From Koleobacter methoxysyntrophicus (GTDB lineage Bacteria; Bacillota; Thermosediminibacteria; Koleobacterales; Koleobacteraceae), in contig NZ_CP059066.1 in the NCBI RefSeq assembly GCF_017301615.1, positions 62,001-126,000 on the forward strand: DNA of 64,000 bases. Reading direction: 5' to 3'. The notes below the pieces were generated by a model, which searched no databases, had not been told where the DNA came from, and was given only the letters and a program-made list of their open reading frames with translations. Positions 8,759 to 20,891 of the stretch are shown one piece after another. The translations under genes and the position numbers were made by a program. Position 1 is the stretch's first letter; the number at the start of each line of letters is the position of its first letter.

Positions 8759-8985
8759 TATGTACTTTACTAAGGAAATAGTAAGCCCTGTATTGAATTA
8801 ATGAGAATCCCGGAGCGCTTTTAGGCTTTAAAGCCTGTAATGGCAGAGAGTCAATTTCAGAGTAAGCGGAGCTAAGAGCGGTGCGAACAGCGCAAGCGGA
8901 GAAATGCCATTACTTGTACAGGCTTTGCCTGTGAATATTTAACCTGAGCTAATGACATAGTCATATTGAATAAATGGGAAACCTT
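8759..8985 (+). repeat. Dispersed structured repeat, divergent copy D plus start of a second unit
   Basis: Aligns to copies A and B from the TGTACTTTACT start, through ATCCCGGAGCG and GAGAGTCAATTTCAGAGTAAGCGGAGC, to GAGCTAATGACATAGTCAT at 8964. An extra AGGCTTTAAAGCCT is inserted. The ability to pair is kept by GTAATGGCA with TGCCATTAC. From about 8958 the sequence TAGTCATATTGAATAAATGG resembles the start region of copy A again, so a second truncated unit may follow in tandem. Confidence 0.7.
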
Positions 8986-9011
8986 ACAGGCAGCACTGTA
9001 CTTTGTAAAAC

Positions 9012-9045
9012 AATAAGGACAGGATCGTTTTTACCTGTCCTTATT
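9012..9045 (-). terminator. Terminator downstream of gatB
   Basis: A perfect 12-bp stem AATAAGGACAGG / CCTGTCCTTATT around a 10-nt loop, 32 nt after the gatB stop. On the minus strand it is followed by GTTTTAC, so the T-run is weak. Confidence 0.65.
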
Positions 9046-9076
9046 CCTCAATTCACTACCCTTTAAAGGGCTCTTT

Positions 9077-10501
9077 TTATAATTTCCCCTTCAGCAGTTT
9101 ATTTACCAGCTGGGGATTGGCCTTTCCTTTAGTATGCTTCATGACCTGGCCTACTAAAAAGCCCAGGGCTTTTTCCTTGCCATTGCGGTAGTCCTCAACC
9201 GATTGGGGATTTTCCTGTATCACTTTATCTATAATTTTTTCAAGCTCTCCTTCATCGCTTATTTGGACCAAACCCTTTTCCTCCACTATTTTTGCCGGCT
9301 TTTTACCGGTTTCGAACATCTCTTTAAACACCGTTTTTGCAATCTTTCCGCTGATAGTTCCTTTATCCATAAGTGTAAACATCTCAACCAGGTGATCCGG
9401 GGTAAGGGGGGTATCTTCAATCTCTTTGTCTTCGGCATTTAAAGCCCCTAAAAGTTCTCCCATGATCCAGTTGCTTACAACCTTTGCGTTAGGGTATTTC
9501 CTGACACATTCCTCAAAGAAATCCGAGAGTTTTTTTGAATCCGTCAGGACACCTGCATCATATTCGGGCAGCCCGTATTCATCTATATATCTCCTTTTCC
9601 TCTCATGGGAAAGCTCCGGAATACCGGCCCTTATCCTTTCAACAAATTCCCTGTCAATAACTACAGGCGGCAGGTCCGGTTCCGGGAAATACCTGTAATC
9701 GTGGGCTTCTTCCTTGCTCCTCATGGATACGGTAATACCCCTTGATTCATCCCATCTTCTGGTTTCCTGGATAACGGATTCTCCCCTCTCCAAAACCTTA
9801 CGCTGTCTCTCGATTTCATAATCCAGGGCCTTTTGAACTGCTTTAAAGGAATTCATATTCTTCAGTTCGGTTTTGGTGCCGAATTCCCCGGAACCTTTCG
9901 GCCTCAAGGAGATATTGGCATCACATCTCAAGGACCCTTCCTGCATTTTGCAGTCGGAAACCTCGGTATACTGCAGGATGCTCTTCAGCTTATTGAGATA
10001 GAGTCTGGCTTCTTCCGATGACCTGATATCGGGTTCTGAGACTATCTCGATTAGGGGAACTCCCGTCCTGTTGTAATCGACAAGGGAATAATCACCTGCC
10101 TCACCGTGGACCAGTTTCCCCGCATCCTCCTCCATATGAACCCTTTTAATACCGATCCTCTTTACTCCTTCTTCCGTCTCTATATCCACATAACCGTTAA
10201 CAGCTAGAGGCAGGTCATACTGGGAGATCTGATACGCTTTTGGAAGGTCAGGATAAAAGTAGTTCTTCCTGTCGAATTTGCTGTAACCGGCAATTTCGCA
10301 GTTTAATGCAAGGGCTGCCTTAACAGCAAGTTCAACGGCCTTTTTATTCGCAACCGGCAGGACCCCCGGCAGACCTAAACACACCGGGCAGCAGTGGGTA
10401 TTGGGGGCACCTCCGAATTCCGTAGTGCAGCTGCAGAAAATCTTTGAATCTGTCAGGAGTTCCGCATGAACCTCAAGGCCTATAACAACTTCATATTCCA
10501 A
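9077..10501 (-). CDS. gatB: Asp-tRNA(Asn)/Glu-tRNA(Gln) amidotransferase subunit B
   Basis: A 474-aa tRNA-binding and kinase subunit of the GatCAB complex, which converts mischarged Glu-tRNA(Gln) and/or Asp-tRNA(Asn) to the amide form. It begins [15 protein letters not shown], the family N-terminus, and includes the zinc-site cysteines of [10 protein letters not shown]...[11 protein letters not shown] (seen as CSC and CCPVC). The GatB/YqeY domain fills the C-terminus. The TTG start at 10501 has GGAGGTG 6 nt upstream; the in-frame GTG at 10510 overlaps that site. Last gene of the pdp/pcrA-ligA-gatCAB cluster. Confidence 0.96.
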   Translation of the reverse strand: MEYEVVIGLEVHAELLTDSKIFCSCTTEFGGAPNTHCCPVCLGLPGVLPVANKKAVELAVKAALALNCEIAGYSKFDRKNYFYPDLPKAYQISQYDLPLAVNGYVDIETEEGVKRIGIKRVHMEEDAGKLVHGEAGDYSLVDYNRTGVPLIEIVSEPDIRSSEEARLYLNKLKSILQYTEVSDCKMQEGSLRCDANISLRPKGSGEFGTKTELKNMNSFKAVQKALDYEIERQRKVLERGESVIQETRRWDESRGITVSMRSKEEAHDYRYFPEPDLPPVVIDREFVERIRAGIPELSHERKRRYIDEYGLPEYDAGVLTDSKKLSDFFEECVRKYPNAKVVSNWIMGELLGALNAEDKEIEDTPLTPDHLVEMFTLMDKGTISGKIAKTVFKEMFETGKKPAKIVEEKGLVQISDEGELEKIIDKVIQENPQSVEDYRNGKEKALGFLVGQVMKHTKGKANPQLVNKLLKGKL

Positions 10502-10539
10502 TTTTTCCACCTCCGTCTTCTTTTCTCAATTTGGTCGAT

Positions 10540-11997
10540 TTACAGTCCGGGCCGTTTTTTATGGAAATCCGTGTTCTGCTCAAAGGTATATGCAACCCTT
10601 ATTAAGGTGCCTTCATCAAAGGGCTTTCCAATTATCTGCAGCCCTACAGGCAGGCCTTCACTAAACCCGCAGGGTATAGAGATAGCGGGCACCCCCGCAA
10701 GGTTAATGGGTATCGTACATACATCCGTAAGGTACATGGTCAGCGGGTCATCGGTTTTAGCTCCGATTTTAAAGGCCGGAGTCGGGGATGTAGGTGATAT
10801 CAATACATCAAATTTTTCAAAAGCCCTGTCAAAATCCTGTTTTACCAGGGTTCTAACCTTCTGGGCCTTAAGGTAATAAGCATCATAGTACCCGGAACTC
10901 AGGGCATATGTCCCCAGCATTATCCTCCTTTTAACCTCAGGGCCGAAACCTTCACTCCTCGTCTTTTTATAAAGGTCTATCAGGTCCTGAAAATTTTCAG
11001 CCCTGTAACCGTACTGGATCCCGTCATATCTGGCCAGATTTGAACTGGCTTCAGCAGGGGCAATAATGTAATATGTAGCAAGACCGTAATCGGTATGGGG
11101 CATTGATACCTCATCTAATTCTGCCCCTAAGTCTTTTAAAAGTTCAATAGCATCCCAAACGGCTTTTTTAACACCTTCATGGATGCCTTCACCGAAATAC
11201 TCTTTAGGAACCCCTATTTTAAGGCCCCTTACATCGTTTTTCAAAAATCCCGTAAAATCGGGGACCTCAACCTTTGCCGACGTTGAATCCTTTGGGTCAT
11301 GGCCGAAAATAGCGTTCATAACAAGGGCGCAATCTGTAACATCTTTGGTTATTGGGCCTATCTGGTCAAGGGATGAAGCATAAGCTATCAACCCGTAGCG
11401 GGAAACATATCCATATGTGGGTTTTAGGCCGACTACGCCGCAGAAGGCTGCCGGCAGTCTTATAGACCCGCCGGTATCAGAACCCAGTGCAAAGACGGCC
11501 TCATCAGCTGCAACGGCTGCAGCCGAACCCCCGCTGGAACCCCCCGGGACGGCCTGAAGGTCCCACGGATTTGCGGTAACAAAAAAGGCCGAGTTTTCGG
11601 TTGATGACCCCATAGCGAATTCATCCATATTCGTTTTCCCCAGGAGGATAAAACCGCTTTCATCTAATTTCTCTACCACCGTAGCGTTGTATGGGGGCAG
11701 AAAATTATAGAGGATTTTTGAGGAGCAGGTAGTCTTGATTCCCCTGGTGCACATATTGTCTTTTACAGCTGCGGGAATCCCTTTTAAAGGGGAGTTTGAT
11801 TCCATCGTTTTGAACTCTTCATCCAGCTCAGCAGCCCTTTTAAGGGCTTCCTCTTCTGTCACGGTCACGTATGCCCTGACCTTCTCATCCACATCCTTTA
11901 TTCTATTTAGAACTGCTTGCGTTAATTCCATGCAGGAAATCTGACGGGTTTTAAGCAGATCCGCTAATTCATGGGCCGTTAACCTGTATAATTCCAT
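10540..11997 (-). CDS. gatA: Asp-tRNA(Asn)/Glu-tRNA(Gln) amidotransferase subunit A
   Basis: A 485-aa amidase subunit that releases ammonia from glutamine for GatB. The amidase Ser-cisSer-Lys triad is present at the positions known for Gram-positive GatA: K79 (AAVKDN), S154 (GGSSGGS) and S178 (SDTGGS). The start at 11997 ([15 protein letters not shown]) follows GGAGGGA by 7 nt; an earlier in-frame ATG at 12018 lacks a ribosome site. It lies 29 nt after gatC. Confidence 0.97.
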   Translation of the reverse strand: MELYRLTAHELADLLKTRQISCMELTQAVLNRIKDVDEKVRAYVTVTEEEALKRAAELDEEFKTMESNSPLKGIPAAVKDNMCTRGIKTTCSSKILYNFLPPYNATVVEKLDESGFILLGKTNMDEFAMGSSTENSAFFVTANPWDLQAVPGGSSGGSAAAVAADEAVFALGSDTGGSIRLPAAFCGVVGLKPTYGYVSRYGLIAYASSLDQIGPITKDVTDCALVMNAIFGHDPKDSTSAKVEVPDFTGFLKNDVRGLKIGVPKEYFGEGIHEGVKKAVWDAIELLKDLGAELDEVSMPHTDYGLATYYIIAPAEASSNLARYDGIQYGYRAENFQDLIDLYKKTRSEGFGPEVKRRIMLGTYALSSGYYDAYYLKAQKVRTLVKQDFDRAFEKFDVLISPTSPTPAFKIGAKTDDPLTMYLTDVCTIPINLAGVPAISIPCGFSEGLPVGLQIIGKPFDEGTLIRVAYTFEQNTDFHKKRPGL

Positions 11998-12026
11998 TAT
12001 TCTTCCCTCCAATCTCAACCTTAATT

Positions 12027-12317
12027 TTAATCCTCAATTATTTTCGGCACCTTGAAGAAACCCTCTTCTCTGTCAGGGGCATTCCGGAGAACCTCTTCTA
12101 TGTCCATAGATTGTTCAACCCTGTCTTCCCTGAACACATTTTTAATAGGAAGGACATGGGCTGTTGGTTCAACATCACCGGTATCCAATTCCCCGAGCTT
12201 TTCCATATAGTTCAGAATCGAATTCAGCTGCCGGGTATACAGCTCCTTTTCCTCTTCCTCTAAATGGAGGCGGGCTAATTGGGCTACATGTTCAACATCC
12301 TTTTTGCTTATCTTCAT
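12027..12317 (-). CDS. gatC: Asp-tRNA(Asn)/Glu-tRNA(Gln) amidotransferase subunit C
   Basis: A 96-aa small subunit that wraps GatA and GatB together. It has the family pattern [17 protein letters not shown], a central [15 protein letters not shown] segment and VEPTAH...FREDRV. Ribosome-site sequence AAGGAGG lies upstream. Gene order gatC-gatA-gatB directly after ligA is common in Clostridia. Confidence 0.96.
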   Translation of the reverse strand: MKISKKDVEHVAQLARLHLEEEEKELYTRQLNSILNYMEKLGELDTGDVEPTAHVLPIKNVFREDRVEQSMDIEEVLRNAPDREEGFFKVPKIIED

Positions 12318-12333
12318 ATTCCCTCAATCCTCC

Positions 12334-14367
<2,034 letters not shown>

Positions 14368-16482
14368 TCATACCCTCATAATAGGAGCATACCGTAAAAG
14401 CAGGTGTTTTATACCATAGGTACCGAAATCCACAGATAATTCCTGATCAAGGCCCGTACCCCTTACATCAATTACCCTTCCCCTGCCCCATCTTTCGTGA
14501 ACCACTACCTCTCCGGGGGTAAAACCTACAGCATAATCTTCATTCCCTAATTCCCCTTCCCCGATTTTTTCCACAAGGTTTAAAGGTATTTCATTCAGGA
14601 AGCGGGACGGCGAATTATAGGTAATATTCCCGTAAAGGTTCCTCTGCCACGCATGGGACAAATACAACCTTTCCCGGGCCCTGGTTATGCCCACATAACA
14701 CAGCCTCCGTTCCTCTTCAAGCTCCTCTTCATCCAGGAGGGAACGGGAATGCGGGAATATACCCTCTTCCATCCCGCTTATAAAAACAACGGGGAACTCC
14801 AGACCCTTAGCACTGTGAAGGGTCATGAGGACCACAGAATTTTCATCCTCTTCCATGGAATCGATATCTGTAACAAGGGAAATATGGGCCAGGAATTCCT
14901 CCAAACCCTGGTCGGGATTCCCCTGCTGAAATTCAAGAGCCACTGAAATGAACTCCTTCAGGTTTTCGATCCTGCTTCTGGATTCCGCTGTATTTTCCTC
15001 CTCCAGTTCCTTAATATAGCCCGTCCTCTCCAGAACCTCTATTATGAGGTCTGAAACCACCATTTTTTCTTTGAGCCCAATCAGGGAACCCATGAGGTTG
15101 TAGAACTCCTGTAGATTTTTTACAGCCCTTGAACCTAAATCCGGCACTTCTTCAGGTCTTTCTATTATTTGGAAAAGACCTAGCCCTTCTCGGTTGCTGT
15201 AATCTGCCAGCTTATCACGGGTTGACATGCCTATACCCCTTTTAGGCACATTCATTATCCTTAAAAGGCTGATATTGTCCATAGGATTTGAAATAACCCT
15301 CAGGTATGCTGTTATATCCTTTATCTCCTTTCTTTCATAGAACCTCAAACCGCCTACTATCTTATACGGCAAACCCATTTTCATAAAAATGTCTTCAATA
15401 ACCCTTGACTGGGCATTGGTCCGGTAAAGAACTGCAAAGTCCTTAAAATTGTATCCCCCGCCCGCAAGGTTCATTATTTCTCCGGCAATAAATCTGGCTT
15501 CATGGTGTTCATCGGAAGCACAAAACACCTTTATTTTCTCGCCCTTCCCCTTTTGGGTCCACAGTTCTTTTTCCTTTCTGTTGAAGTTGTTGGATATAAC
15601 CCGGTTTGCCGCATCGAGTATAATCTGGGTTGACCGGTAATTCTGCTCCAGCTTTACCACCCTAGCATCCGGATAATCCCTTTCAAACTCCAGGATATTC
15701 TTTATATCTGCCCCCCTCCACCGATAAATGCTCTGGTCGTCATCCCCTACCACACACAGATTCCTGTGTTTTTCGGCCAGAAGGCTTACCAGCTTATACT
15801 GTGCAAAATTCGTATCCTGGTATTCATCCACCATTATATACAGAAACCTGTTCTGATAAAATCTCAGAACATCCGGAAAAAGGGTAAATATTTCAACCGT
15901 CTTCATTATGAGGTCGTCAAAATCAAGGCTGTTGTTTTCTTTAAGCTTTTTTTGATATAGTTTATAAATCTCTGCTATTTTAGATTTCCTGAAATCCCCT
16001 CCTGCTTCCCTTTCAAAATCAAGAGGTGTTAAAAGGCGGTCCTTGGCACTCCCGATAACGGAGCTGACATTCCTTTCCGGAAACTGCTTTTCATTTATAT
16101 CAAGCTCCTTTAAACATTCCCTGATTAAAGAAAACTGGTCCTGCACATCGAGGATTGCAAAATTCTTATTGTAACCGAGTTTTTCTATTTCTCTCCTTAA
16201 AATCCTGACACATGCCGAGTGAAAGGTACTGACCCATATATCCATGCCCTTCCCGGAAACCAGGCTATCAACCCTCTCTTTCATTTCTCCTGCAGCCTTA
16301 TTTGTAAAGGTTATCGCCATGATATTATGGGGCGGCACCCCGACATCTTCGATCAGGTATGCTATCCTGTAGGCTATCACCCTGGTCTTCCCGCTCCCGG
16401 CACCTGCCAGAATCAAAAGGGGGCCGTTTATATGGCAGACAGCTTCCCTTTGAGCAGGGTTCAAATCCTTTAGAAAATCCAT
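14368..16482 (-). CDS. pcrA: ATP-dependent DNA helicase PcrA/UvrD
   Basis: A 704-aa SF1A 3'-5' helicase for repair, rolling-circle replication and removal of RecA filaments. Walker A GAGSGKT is at residues 27-33. Further motifs are VDEYQDTN (motif II), GDDDQSIYRWRGADI (III), EQNYRST (IV), TLHSAKGLEF (V) and VGITRARE (VI). The C-terminus has the Tudor-like GEVVVHERWGRGRVIDVRG patch that contacts RNA polymerase. Ribosome site AGGAGG is upstream. It lies 6 nt before ligA, the usual neighbour. Confidence 0.97.
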   Translation of the reverse strand: MDFLKDLNPAQREAVCHINGPLLILAGAGSGKTRVIAYRIAYLIEDVGVPPHNIMAITFTNKAAGEMKERVDSLVSGKGMDIWVSTFHSACVRILRREIEKLGYNKNFAILDVQDQFSLIRECLKELDINEKQFPERNVSSVIGSAKDRLLTPLDFEREAGGDFRKSKIAEIYKLYQKKLKENNSLDFDDLIMKTVEIFTLFPDVLRFYQNRFLYIMVDEYQDTNFAQYKLVSLLAEKHRNLCVVGDDDQSIYRWRGADIKNILEFERDYPDARVVKLEQNYRSTQIILDAANRVISNNFNRKEKELWTQKGKGEKIKVFCASDEHHEARFIAGEIMNLAGGGYNFKDFAVLYRTNAQSRVIEDIFMKMGLPYKIVGGLRFYERKEIKDITAYLRVISNPMDNISLLRIMNVPKRGIGMSTRDKLADYSNREGLGLFQIIERPEEVPDLGSRAVKNLQEFYNLMGSLIGLKEKMVVSDLIIEVLERTGYIKELEEENTAESRSRIENLKEFISVALEFQQGNPDQGLEEFLAHISLVTDIDSMEEDENSVVLMTLHSAKGLEFPVVFISGMEEGIFPHSRSLLDEEELEEERRLCYVGITRARERLYLSHAWQRNLYGNITYNSPSRFLNEIPLNLVEKIGEGELGNEDYAVGFTPGEVVVHERWGRGRVIDVRGTGLDQELSVDFGTYGIKHLLLRYAPIMRV

Positions 16483-16555
16483 CTGTGTTTCCTCCTAGCG
16501 GTATTTCCGAAATTTGACTCATCTGTAATTATACCATAAAAGCCGTGCTGCTGTT

Positions 16556-16960
16556 TCATTTATTTTCAAACAGATCCTTTTTTGTAAAAGCCCCCGGCAG
16601 GAGTTCTATTAACCTTTTTACGGTATACATCCCCCTTTTACTCCCGCAGATTACCATCATATCGGGGTTAAATTCCATTAAAACCTGGCGGCATGCCCCA
16701 CAGGGGGAGATGTACTCTTCCACATCAGAATAAACGGCAATTGCCTCAAAATCCCTTTCACCTTCAGAGATTCCCTTAAATACCGCCGTCCGTTCAGCGC
16801 AGTTGGATAAACCGAAAGAGGCATTTTCAACATTACATCCGGTAAATATCCTCCCATCTTTGCTCAGGAGGGCTGCGCCTACTTTAAAATTGGAGTACGG
16901 AGCATACGCGTATTGAGCAGCTTTTTTTGCTTCTTCCAGCAATTTATCGTATTTGATCAT
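16556..16960 (-). CDS. cdd: Cytidine deaminase
   Basis: A 134-aa homotetrameric-type enzyme that converts cytidine or deoxycytidine to uridine or deoxyuridine. The zinc site is complete: C54-A-E56 in NCAERTA, and C87/C90 in PCGACRQV, with E56 as the proton shuttle. AAGGGAG lies 8 nt before the ATG. It follows pdp by 37 nt and together they form a pyrimidine nucleoside salvage pair. Confidence 0.96.
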   Translation of the reverse strand: MIKYDKLLEEAKKAAQYAYAPYSNFKVGAALLSKDGRIFTGCNVENASFGLSNCAERTAVFKGISEGERDFEAIAVYSDVEEYISPCGACRQVLMEFNPDMMVICGSKRGMYTVKRLIELLPGAFTKKDLFENK

Positions 16961-16997
16961 AATGAAAACTCCCTTCGGTCAGTTCACTATTGTTCGA

Positions 16998-18308
16998 TCA
17001 GTTCTCTATTGTTTTATATATTAGCGGGGGTAAGGAATCAGGTTTTCCTTCTGATATATGTAATGCCATTTCCAAGATATTGATCGCTTCCTTCAAGCCT
17101 TTACCTCCGTTCACATAAATATCCGCTATAGTTTCGCCCTGTTCGACCCTATCGCCCAGGCGTTTTTTCAATACAAGGCCTACACTGGGATCGACCCTAT
17201 CACCTTTTTTCTCCCTGCCTGCACCCAGATACAGGGCTGCCTTACCTATATACTCGGCCTCAATCCTTTGGATATACCCGGTTTTAGGCGCTTTAAACTC
17301 CACTATCTCCCTGCTTAGAGGCAGAAGGTCAGGGTTATCTACAACATGGGGATTGCCCCCCTGAGTCTCTATGATTTCCTTCATTTTTGCAAGGGCCTTT
17401 CCGCTGTTAAGGTTGCCTTCCAGTATACTCCTGGCAGCAGCCGTATCACGGGCAATCCCGGCCATGACCAGCATATGGGCACCAAAGGAAAGGCATATCT
17501 CCCTCAAAGCTTCTGAGCCCCTCCCCTTTAGGGTCATAATAGCTTCCCTTACTTCAAGGGAATTCCCAACCGAAGAGCCCAGGGGCTGGTTCATATCCGT
17601 AATAAAGGCAACGGTCTTTCTCCCCAGGTTGTTTCCAATTTTAACCATGCTTTTGGCCAGTTCCTCTCCACCTTTGAGGTCCTTCATAAAAGCACCGCTC
17701 CCCACCTTTACATCCAGCAGAATAGCATCGGCACCTGCTGCGATCTTTTTGCTCATTATGCTGCTGGCAATAAGGGGGATACTTTCTATGGTGGCAGTGA
17801 CATCCCTTAGGGCATACAGCTTGCCGTCAGCCGGTGCGATATTGTAGGTTTGGCCCATTATAGCCGCCTTTATCCTGTTCACATTTGATATAAATTCTTC
17901 CATGGTCAGCTCTGTTCTAAAACCGGGGATAGACTCGAGTTTATCTATAGTTCCCCCCGTGTGACCCAGCCCCCTTCCCGACATCTTTGCCATAGGGACC
18001 CCGCAGGAGGAAACCAGAGGCATCAGAACAAGGGTTGTAGTATCCCCTACCCCGCCTGTGCTGTGTTTGTCAACCTTTATCCCCTCAATACCGCTCAGGT
18101 CCACCTGTTCTCCGGAACGGGCCATGGCCATAGTAAGGTCTGCCGTCTCCCTTTCATTCATACCATTGATAAATACGGCCATTAGAAGGGCAGAAGCCTG
18201 GTAATCAGGTATATTACCCCTGGTATAGCCTTCAACGAAAAACTCGATCTCGGGAGATGTAAGCTCCCGTCCGTCCCGTTTACGTGCTATGATGTCGTAC
18301 ATACGCAT
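16998..18308 (-). CDS. pdp: Pyrimidine-nucleoside phosphorylase
   Basis: A 436-aa enzyme that phosphorolyses uridine, thymidine or deoxyuridine to the base and (deoxy)ribose-1-phosphate. The glycosyl-transferase family 3 phosphate/nucleoside motifs KHSTGGVGDTT and SGRGLGHTGGTIDKLES are present. The C-terminal PYNP domain (IEAEYIGKAALYLGAGREKKGD) completes it. AAGGGGAG lies upstream of the ATG. It leads the pdp-cdd-pcrA-ligA-gatCAB run. A possible -10 TATAAT is at 18398-18393 on the minus strand. Confidence 0.95.
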   Translation of the reverse strand: MRMYDIIARKRDGRELTSPEIEFFVEGYTRGNIPDYQASALLMAVFINGMNERETADLTMAMARSGEQVDLSGIEGIKVDKHSTGGVGDTTTLVLMPLVSSCGVPMAKMSGRGLGHTGGTIDKLESIPGFRTELTMEEFISNVNRIKAAIMGQTYNIAPADGKLYALRDVTATIESIPLIASSIMSKKIAAGADAILLDVKVGSGAFMKDLKGGEELAKSMVKIGNNLGRKTVAFITDMNQPLGSSVGNSLEVREAIMTLKGRGSEALREICLSFGAHMLVMAGIARDTAAARSILEGNLNSGKALAKMKEIIETQGGNPHVVDNPDLLPLSREIVEFKAPKTGYIQRIEAEYIGKAALYLGAGREKKGDRVDPSVGLVLKKRLGDRVEQGETIADIYVNGGKGLKEAINILEMALHISEGKPDSLPPLIYKTIEN

Positions 18309-18437
18309 ACAGATCTCCCCTTTCCCCTTAATTGAACCTCACAGCGAAAAAACACCATTACCCAACCATCCTATCCATATTGTAGCAAATCGATTATAGC
18401 ATAGCAAACAGAACATTAGTTAATAAGAAAAACGCGT

Positions 18438-18463
18438 AAAAAAATCCGGCTAAAAGCCGGGAT
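18438..18463 (-). terminator. Terminator of the arsR-type gene
   Basis: On the minus strand CCGGCT-TTT-AGCCGG is followed by ATTTTTTTA, a standard intrinsic terminator 15 nt after the stop codon of the upstream gene. Confidence 0.9.
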
Positions 18464-18477
18464 AGTATTCAATTAAC

Positions 18478-18840
18478 TCAATCATGATTTATATGTTCCA
18501 GCCCCTGCCGGAAGAGCTGCATAATGTGGTCATCATCCAGGGAATAAAATACCGATTTCCCCTCTTTCCTGTACTTAACCAACCTTGTATTCCTTAGAAT
18601 TCGGAGCTGATGGGAAATAGCTGATGGTGTCATATTTAAAAGTTCGGCTATATCACATACACACAATTCCCTATGGGATAAAGCATCAATAATCCTCATT
18701 CTGGTTGGATCCCCCAGAACCTTAAATATATCTGCTAAACGGGATATGGTTTCAATGGGAAGGAGGACAGGCTTCGCTTCTTCCACCGCATCTTTATGGA
18801 TTTCCAGTTCCCTGCACATATCATCATTATGACAAGTCAT
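18478..18840 (-). CDS. ArsR/SmtB-family metal-sensing repressor, CadC-like
   Basis: A 120-aa winged-helix repressor. The recognition region is TPSAISHQLRILRNTRLVKYRKEGKSVFYSL. The ELCVCD motif (C60, C62) plus N-terminal C3 and C9 match the four-Cys alpha-3N site of CadC-type Cd/Pb/Zn sensors. The C-terminal DDDHIMQLFRQGLEHINHD resembles the alpha-5 zinc site of SmtB. GGAGG lies 7 nt upstream of the ATG. No metal exporter is adjacent, so its target is unknown; it may act at a distance or only on itself. The yerC gene lies 27 nt upstream on the same strand. Confidence 0.88.
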   Translation of the reverse strand: MTCHNDDMCRELEIHKDAVEEAKPVLLPIETISRLADIFKVLGDPTRMRIIDALSHRELCVCDIAELLNMTPSAISHQLRILRNTRLVKYRKEGKSVFYSLDDDHIMQLFRQGLEHINHD

Positions 18841-18867
18841 TTTTTTACCTCCGATTTGCTTTGTTTT

Positions 18868-19179
18868 TTAATTGTTATGTTCTTCCTGTTTCTTGAGCCT
18901 GTCCAGTATAATATTATACCCATCTGCACCATAATTTAAAAACCTCTTAACCCTGCTGATGGTAGCCGTACTTGCCCCCGTTTTTTCGACAATATCGTTG
19001 TAGGTGCTCCCTTCCTTAAGCATTTTGGCCACCTGGAACCTCTGAGCCAGGGCTTTCAGCTCACCTACGGTACATATATCTTCAAAAAAACGGTAGCATT
19101 CTTCGACATTTTCTAAAAGAAGTATACCTTTAAATAGATTATCTACAGCATCATCCCTCAATTTTTTGTTAAAATCCAT
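18868..19179 (-). CDS. yerC: YerC/YecD family TrpR-like protein
   Basis: A 103-aa DNA-binding protein of the TrpR fold. Visible pattern: FFEDICTVGELKALAQRFQVAKML followed by the helix-turn-helix TYNDIVEKTGASTATISRVKRFLNYG. In Bacillus this gene lies next to pcrA; here pdp, cdd and arsR intervene. Its regulon is not well known. The upstream ribosome site is weak (GTGGGGTGATCA). It is divergent from the M20 peptidase. Confidence 0.9.
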   Translation of the reverse strand: MDFNKKLRDDAVDNLFKGILLLENVEECYRFFEDICTVGELKALAQRFQVAKMLKEGSTYNDIVEKTGASTATISRVKRFLNYGADGYNIILDRLKKQEEHNN

Positions 19180-19423
19180 TTGATCACCCCACTAATCTTT
19201 CGGCACGAATTAAATCCATCCAAATCTGTTAATACATTAATTCTCTAAAAACATTTGAAATCCTTCCTTATGTTAAAATTTTCTTAAATATATTAAGCAT
19301 TATTCTGCACTTTTTAGGGGTAAACGTAAAATAAAACGATAGGTAAAATGATTAACCCAATAGTAATTAATTAAAATTACTATTAGAAAATTTGAAAATT
19401 TAAGGTTGTGAGGGGGGTTTTTA
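19180..19423. other. Divergent intergenic region, yerC / M20 peptidase
   Basis: AT-rich spacer of 244 nt that must hold promoters in both directions. I could not assign a convincing -35/-10 pair or operator. Confidence 0.4.
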
Positions 19424-20635
19424 TTGTTGAATAAAAACAGTTTTAAACAGTACATCAACCGCAAGCGGGTAGAGGAACTGCTGGCGGACCTGGTTCACAT
19501 TTACAGTCCGTTTTTCCATGAGGATGAGGTAATGGAATATACCTATAACTGGTTTCGAAAAAAAGAACTGCCTGTTGAATTCCACCAGTTTCATGAAGAT
19601 AAGATTACCGGTTTTCGCGGAACAAATATAATCGGAAAACTGCAGGGGCACGATGAAGGCCCTACGGTCCTGCTAAACGGCCATTTAGATACCGTCGAAA
19701 TATGTGAAGGCTGGACTAAAGAACCCTTAGGAGCTGAAATAATCGGCAACAAAATGTACGGATTGGGCACCCTTGATATGAAGGGCGGGTGCACGGCCAT
19801 TATGCTAGCAGTCGAAGCCTTCGCAAAAACGGTAGATAGATTCAACGGCGAAGTCCTTTATACCCTGGTTTGTGATGAAGAGGGGCCCTTTGGTTTGGGC
19901 ACCGATGCCCTGATACTGGATGGAATTATAGATAATGCAGATGTGGCTGTTGTTCCTGAACCCAGCAGCAGTTTTGCAGGCATAGAGTTTCCGTGTCTAT
20001 GTCTGGGAGCCCGGGGTGGCTGGAAATATACCGTTGAATTTAAGGGCAAATCAGCCCACGGAGCTAACCCGGAGAAAGGTATAAATGCAATAAGTGAGGC
20101 TTCTAAAGTCTTATTAGAACTTGAGAAAACCGAACTTATATCCCATGATAAACTGGGAAAGGGTTCTATCTGTGTAATTGAATTTACGGGAGGCGGCGCC
20201 CCCCTTTCCGTGCCTGATAAAGCCTCATTCTCAGTATTCAGGCATGTAACTATAGGTGAAAACAGGACCGATCTCAGAAAAGAAGTGGAAGAAGCCATAA
20301 GACGGGCCAATATCAAGGGCAGTGCCACAATAAAGTTTCGGGAATCCCCTCATCCCGATAATGCCGGATTCCAGCCATATGTGGTATCAGAAAGCAATCC
20401 CTATACTAAAGCTATCAAAGAGAGCATCTTATCCGCTGCCGGAACAGAACCCAATATAGGATACTTCTCAAGTGTCGGTGACTTTAACTATCTGGGGTCG
20501 AGGGCAAAACTTCCAACATATGTTTTCGGACCCAAGGGTGATAATTATCACAGTGCCGATGAATATGTGGACCTGGATACGGTAGTTAAGACGGCCGAAG
20601 TCATATATGATTTTCTAAAACGGGTTTTAACATAG
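19424..20635 (+). CDS. M20-family peptidase/deacylase (ArgE/DapE type)
   Basis: A 403-aa zinc amidohydrolase of the M20 clan. Metal-binding motifs are in order: NGHLDTV (His), GTLDMKGG (bridging Asp, residues about 115-122), CDEEGPFG (general-base Glu and metal Glu), VVPEP, and a late His in NYHSADEYV. The dimerisation domain begins near ARGGWKYTVEFKGKSAHG. The start is TTG at 19424, 6 nt after GGGGGG; TTG at 19427 is a close alternative. Substrate is unknown: an N-acyl amino acid, dipeptide or carbamoyl compound is possible. It lies upstream of an amidohydrolase on the same strand, separated by a repeat. Confidence 0.88.
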   Translation: MLNKNSFKQYINRKRVEELLADLVHIYSPFFHEDEVMEYTYNWFRKKELPVEFHQFHEDKITGFRGTNIIGKLQGHDEGPTVLLNGHLDTVEICEGWTKEPLGAEIIGNKMYGLGTLDMKGGCTAIMLAVEAFAKTVDRFNGEVLYTLVCDEEGPFGLGTDALILDGIIDNADVAVVPEPSSSFAGIEFPCLCLGARGGWKYTVEFKGKSAHGANPEKGINAISEASKVLLELEKTELISHDKLGKGSICVIEFTGGGAPLSVPDKASFSVFRHVTIGENRTDLRKEVEEAIRRANIKGSATIKFRESPHPDNAGFQPYVVSESNPYTKAIKESILSAAGTEPNIGYFSSVGDFNYLGSRAKLPTYVFGPKGDNYHSADEYVDLDTVVKTAEVIYDFLKRVLT

Positions 20636-20670
20636 ATTTTATTTAGCCTCTCCAATTAAGCTTTATTAAT

Positions 20671-20766
20671 TAGAGCCAAATTCCAGAGTGAGCAGAGCTA
20701 AGAGAGGAGCGAACGGCAAGCGGAGGGATGCCATTTAATCCTTCCTGAGCTAAGGGGATAGTCATA
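20671..20766 (+). repeat. Dispersed structured repeat, copy C (3' half)
   Basis: Matches copies A and B from GAGCCAAATTCCAGAGTGAGC (20673 on) through GGAGCGAACGGCAAGCGGAG to AAGGGGATAGTCAT. The 5' half, including the TATATACTTT start and the outer left arm, is missing. It lies in the spacer between the M20 peptidase and the amidohydrolase. Confidence 0.85.
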
Positions 20767-20891
20767 TTTTTTAATAAGTTTAAAAAAGGATATTGTCTTT
20801 AATTATAGAAATAAATACTTAACACTTACAAAAAACCGGTAAATGCTTGAAAAATAGCGGAAACTCTTTGGCAGGGGGATAGATAAACATT

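Noticed and set aside
8759-8985. Covariation between repeat copies A and D in the outer stem
   Set aside because: GTAATGGCA in copy D sits at a different aligned position from AAATGGCA in copy A, so it is an alternative arm and not true covariation.
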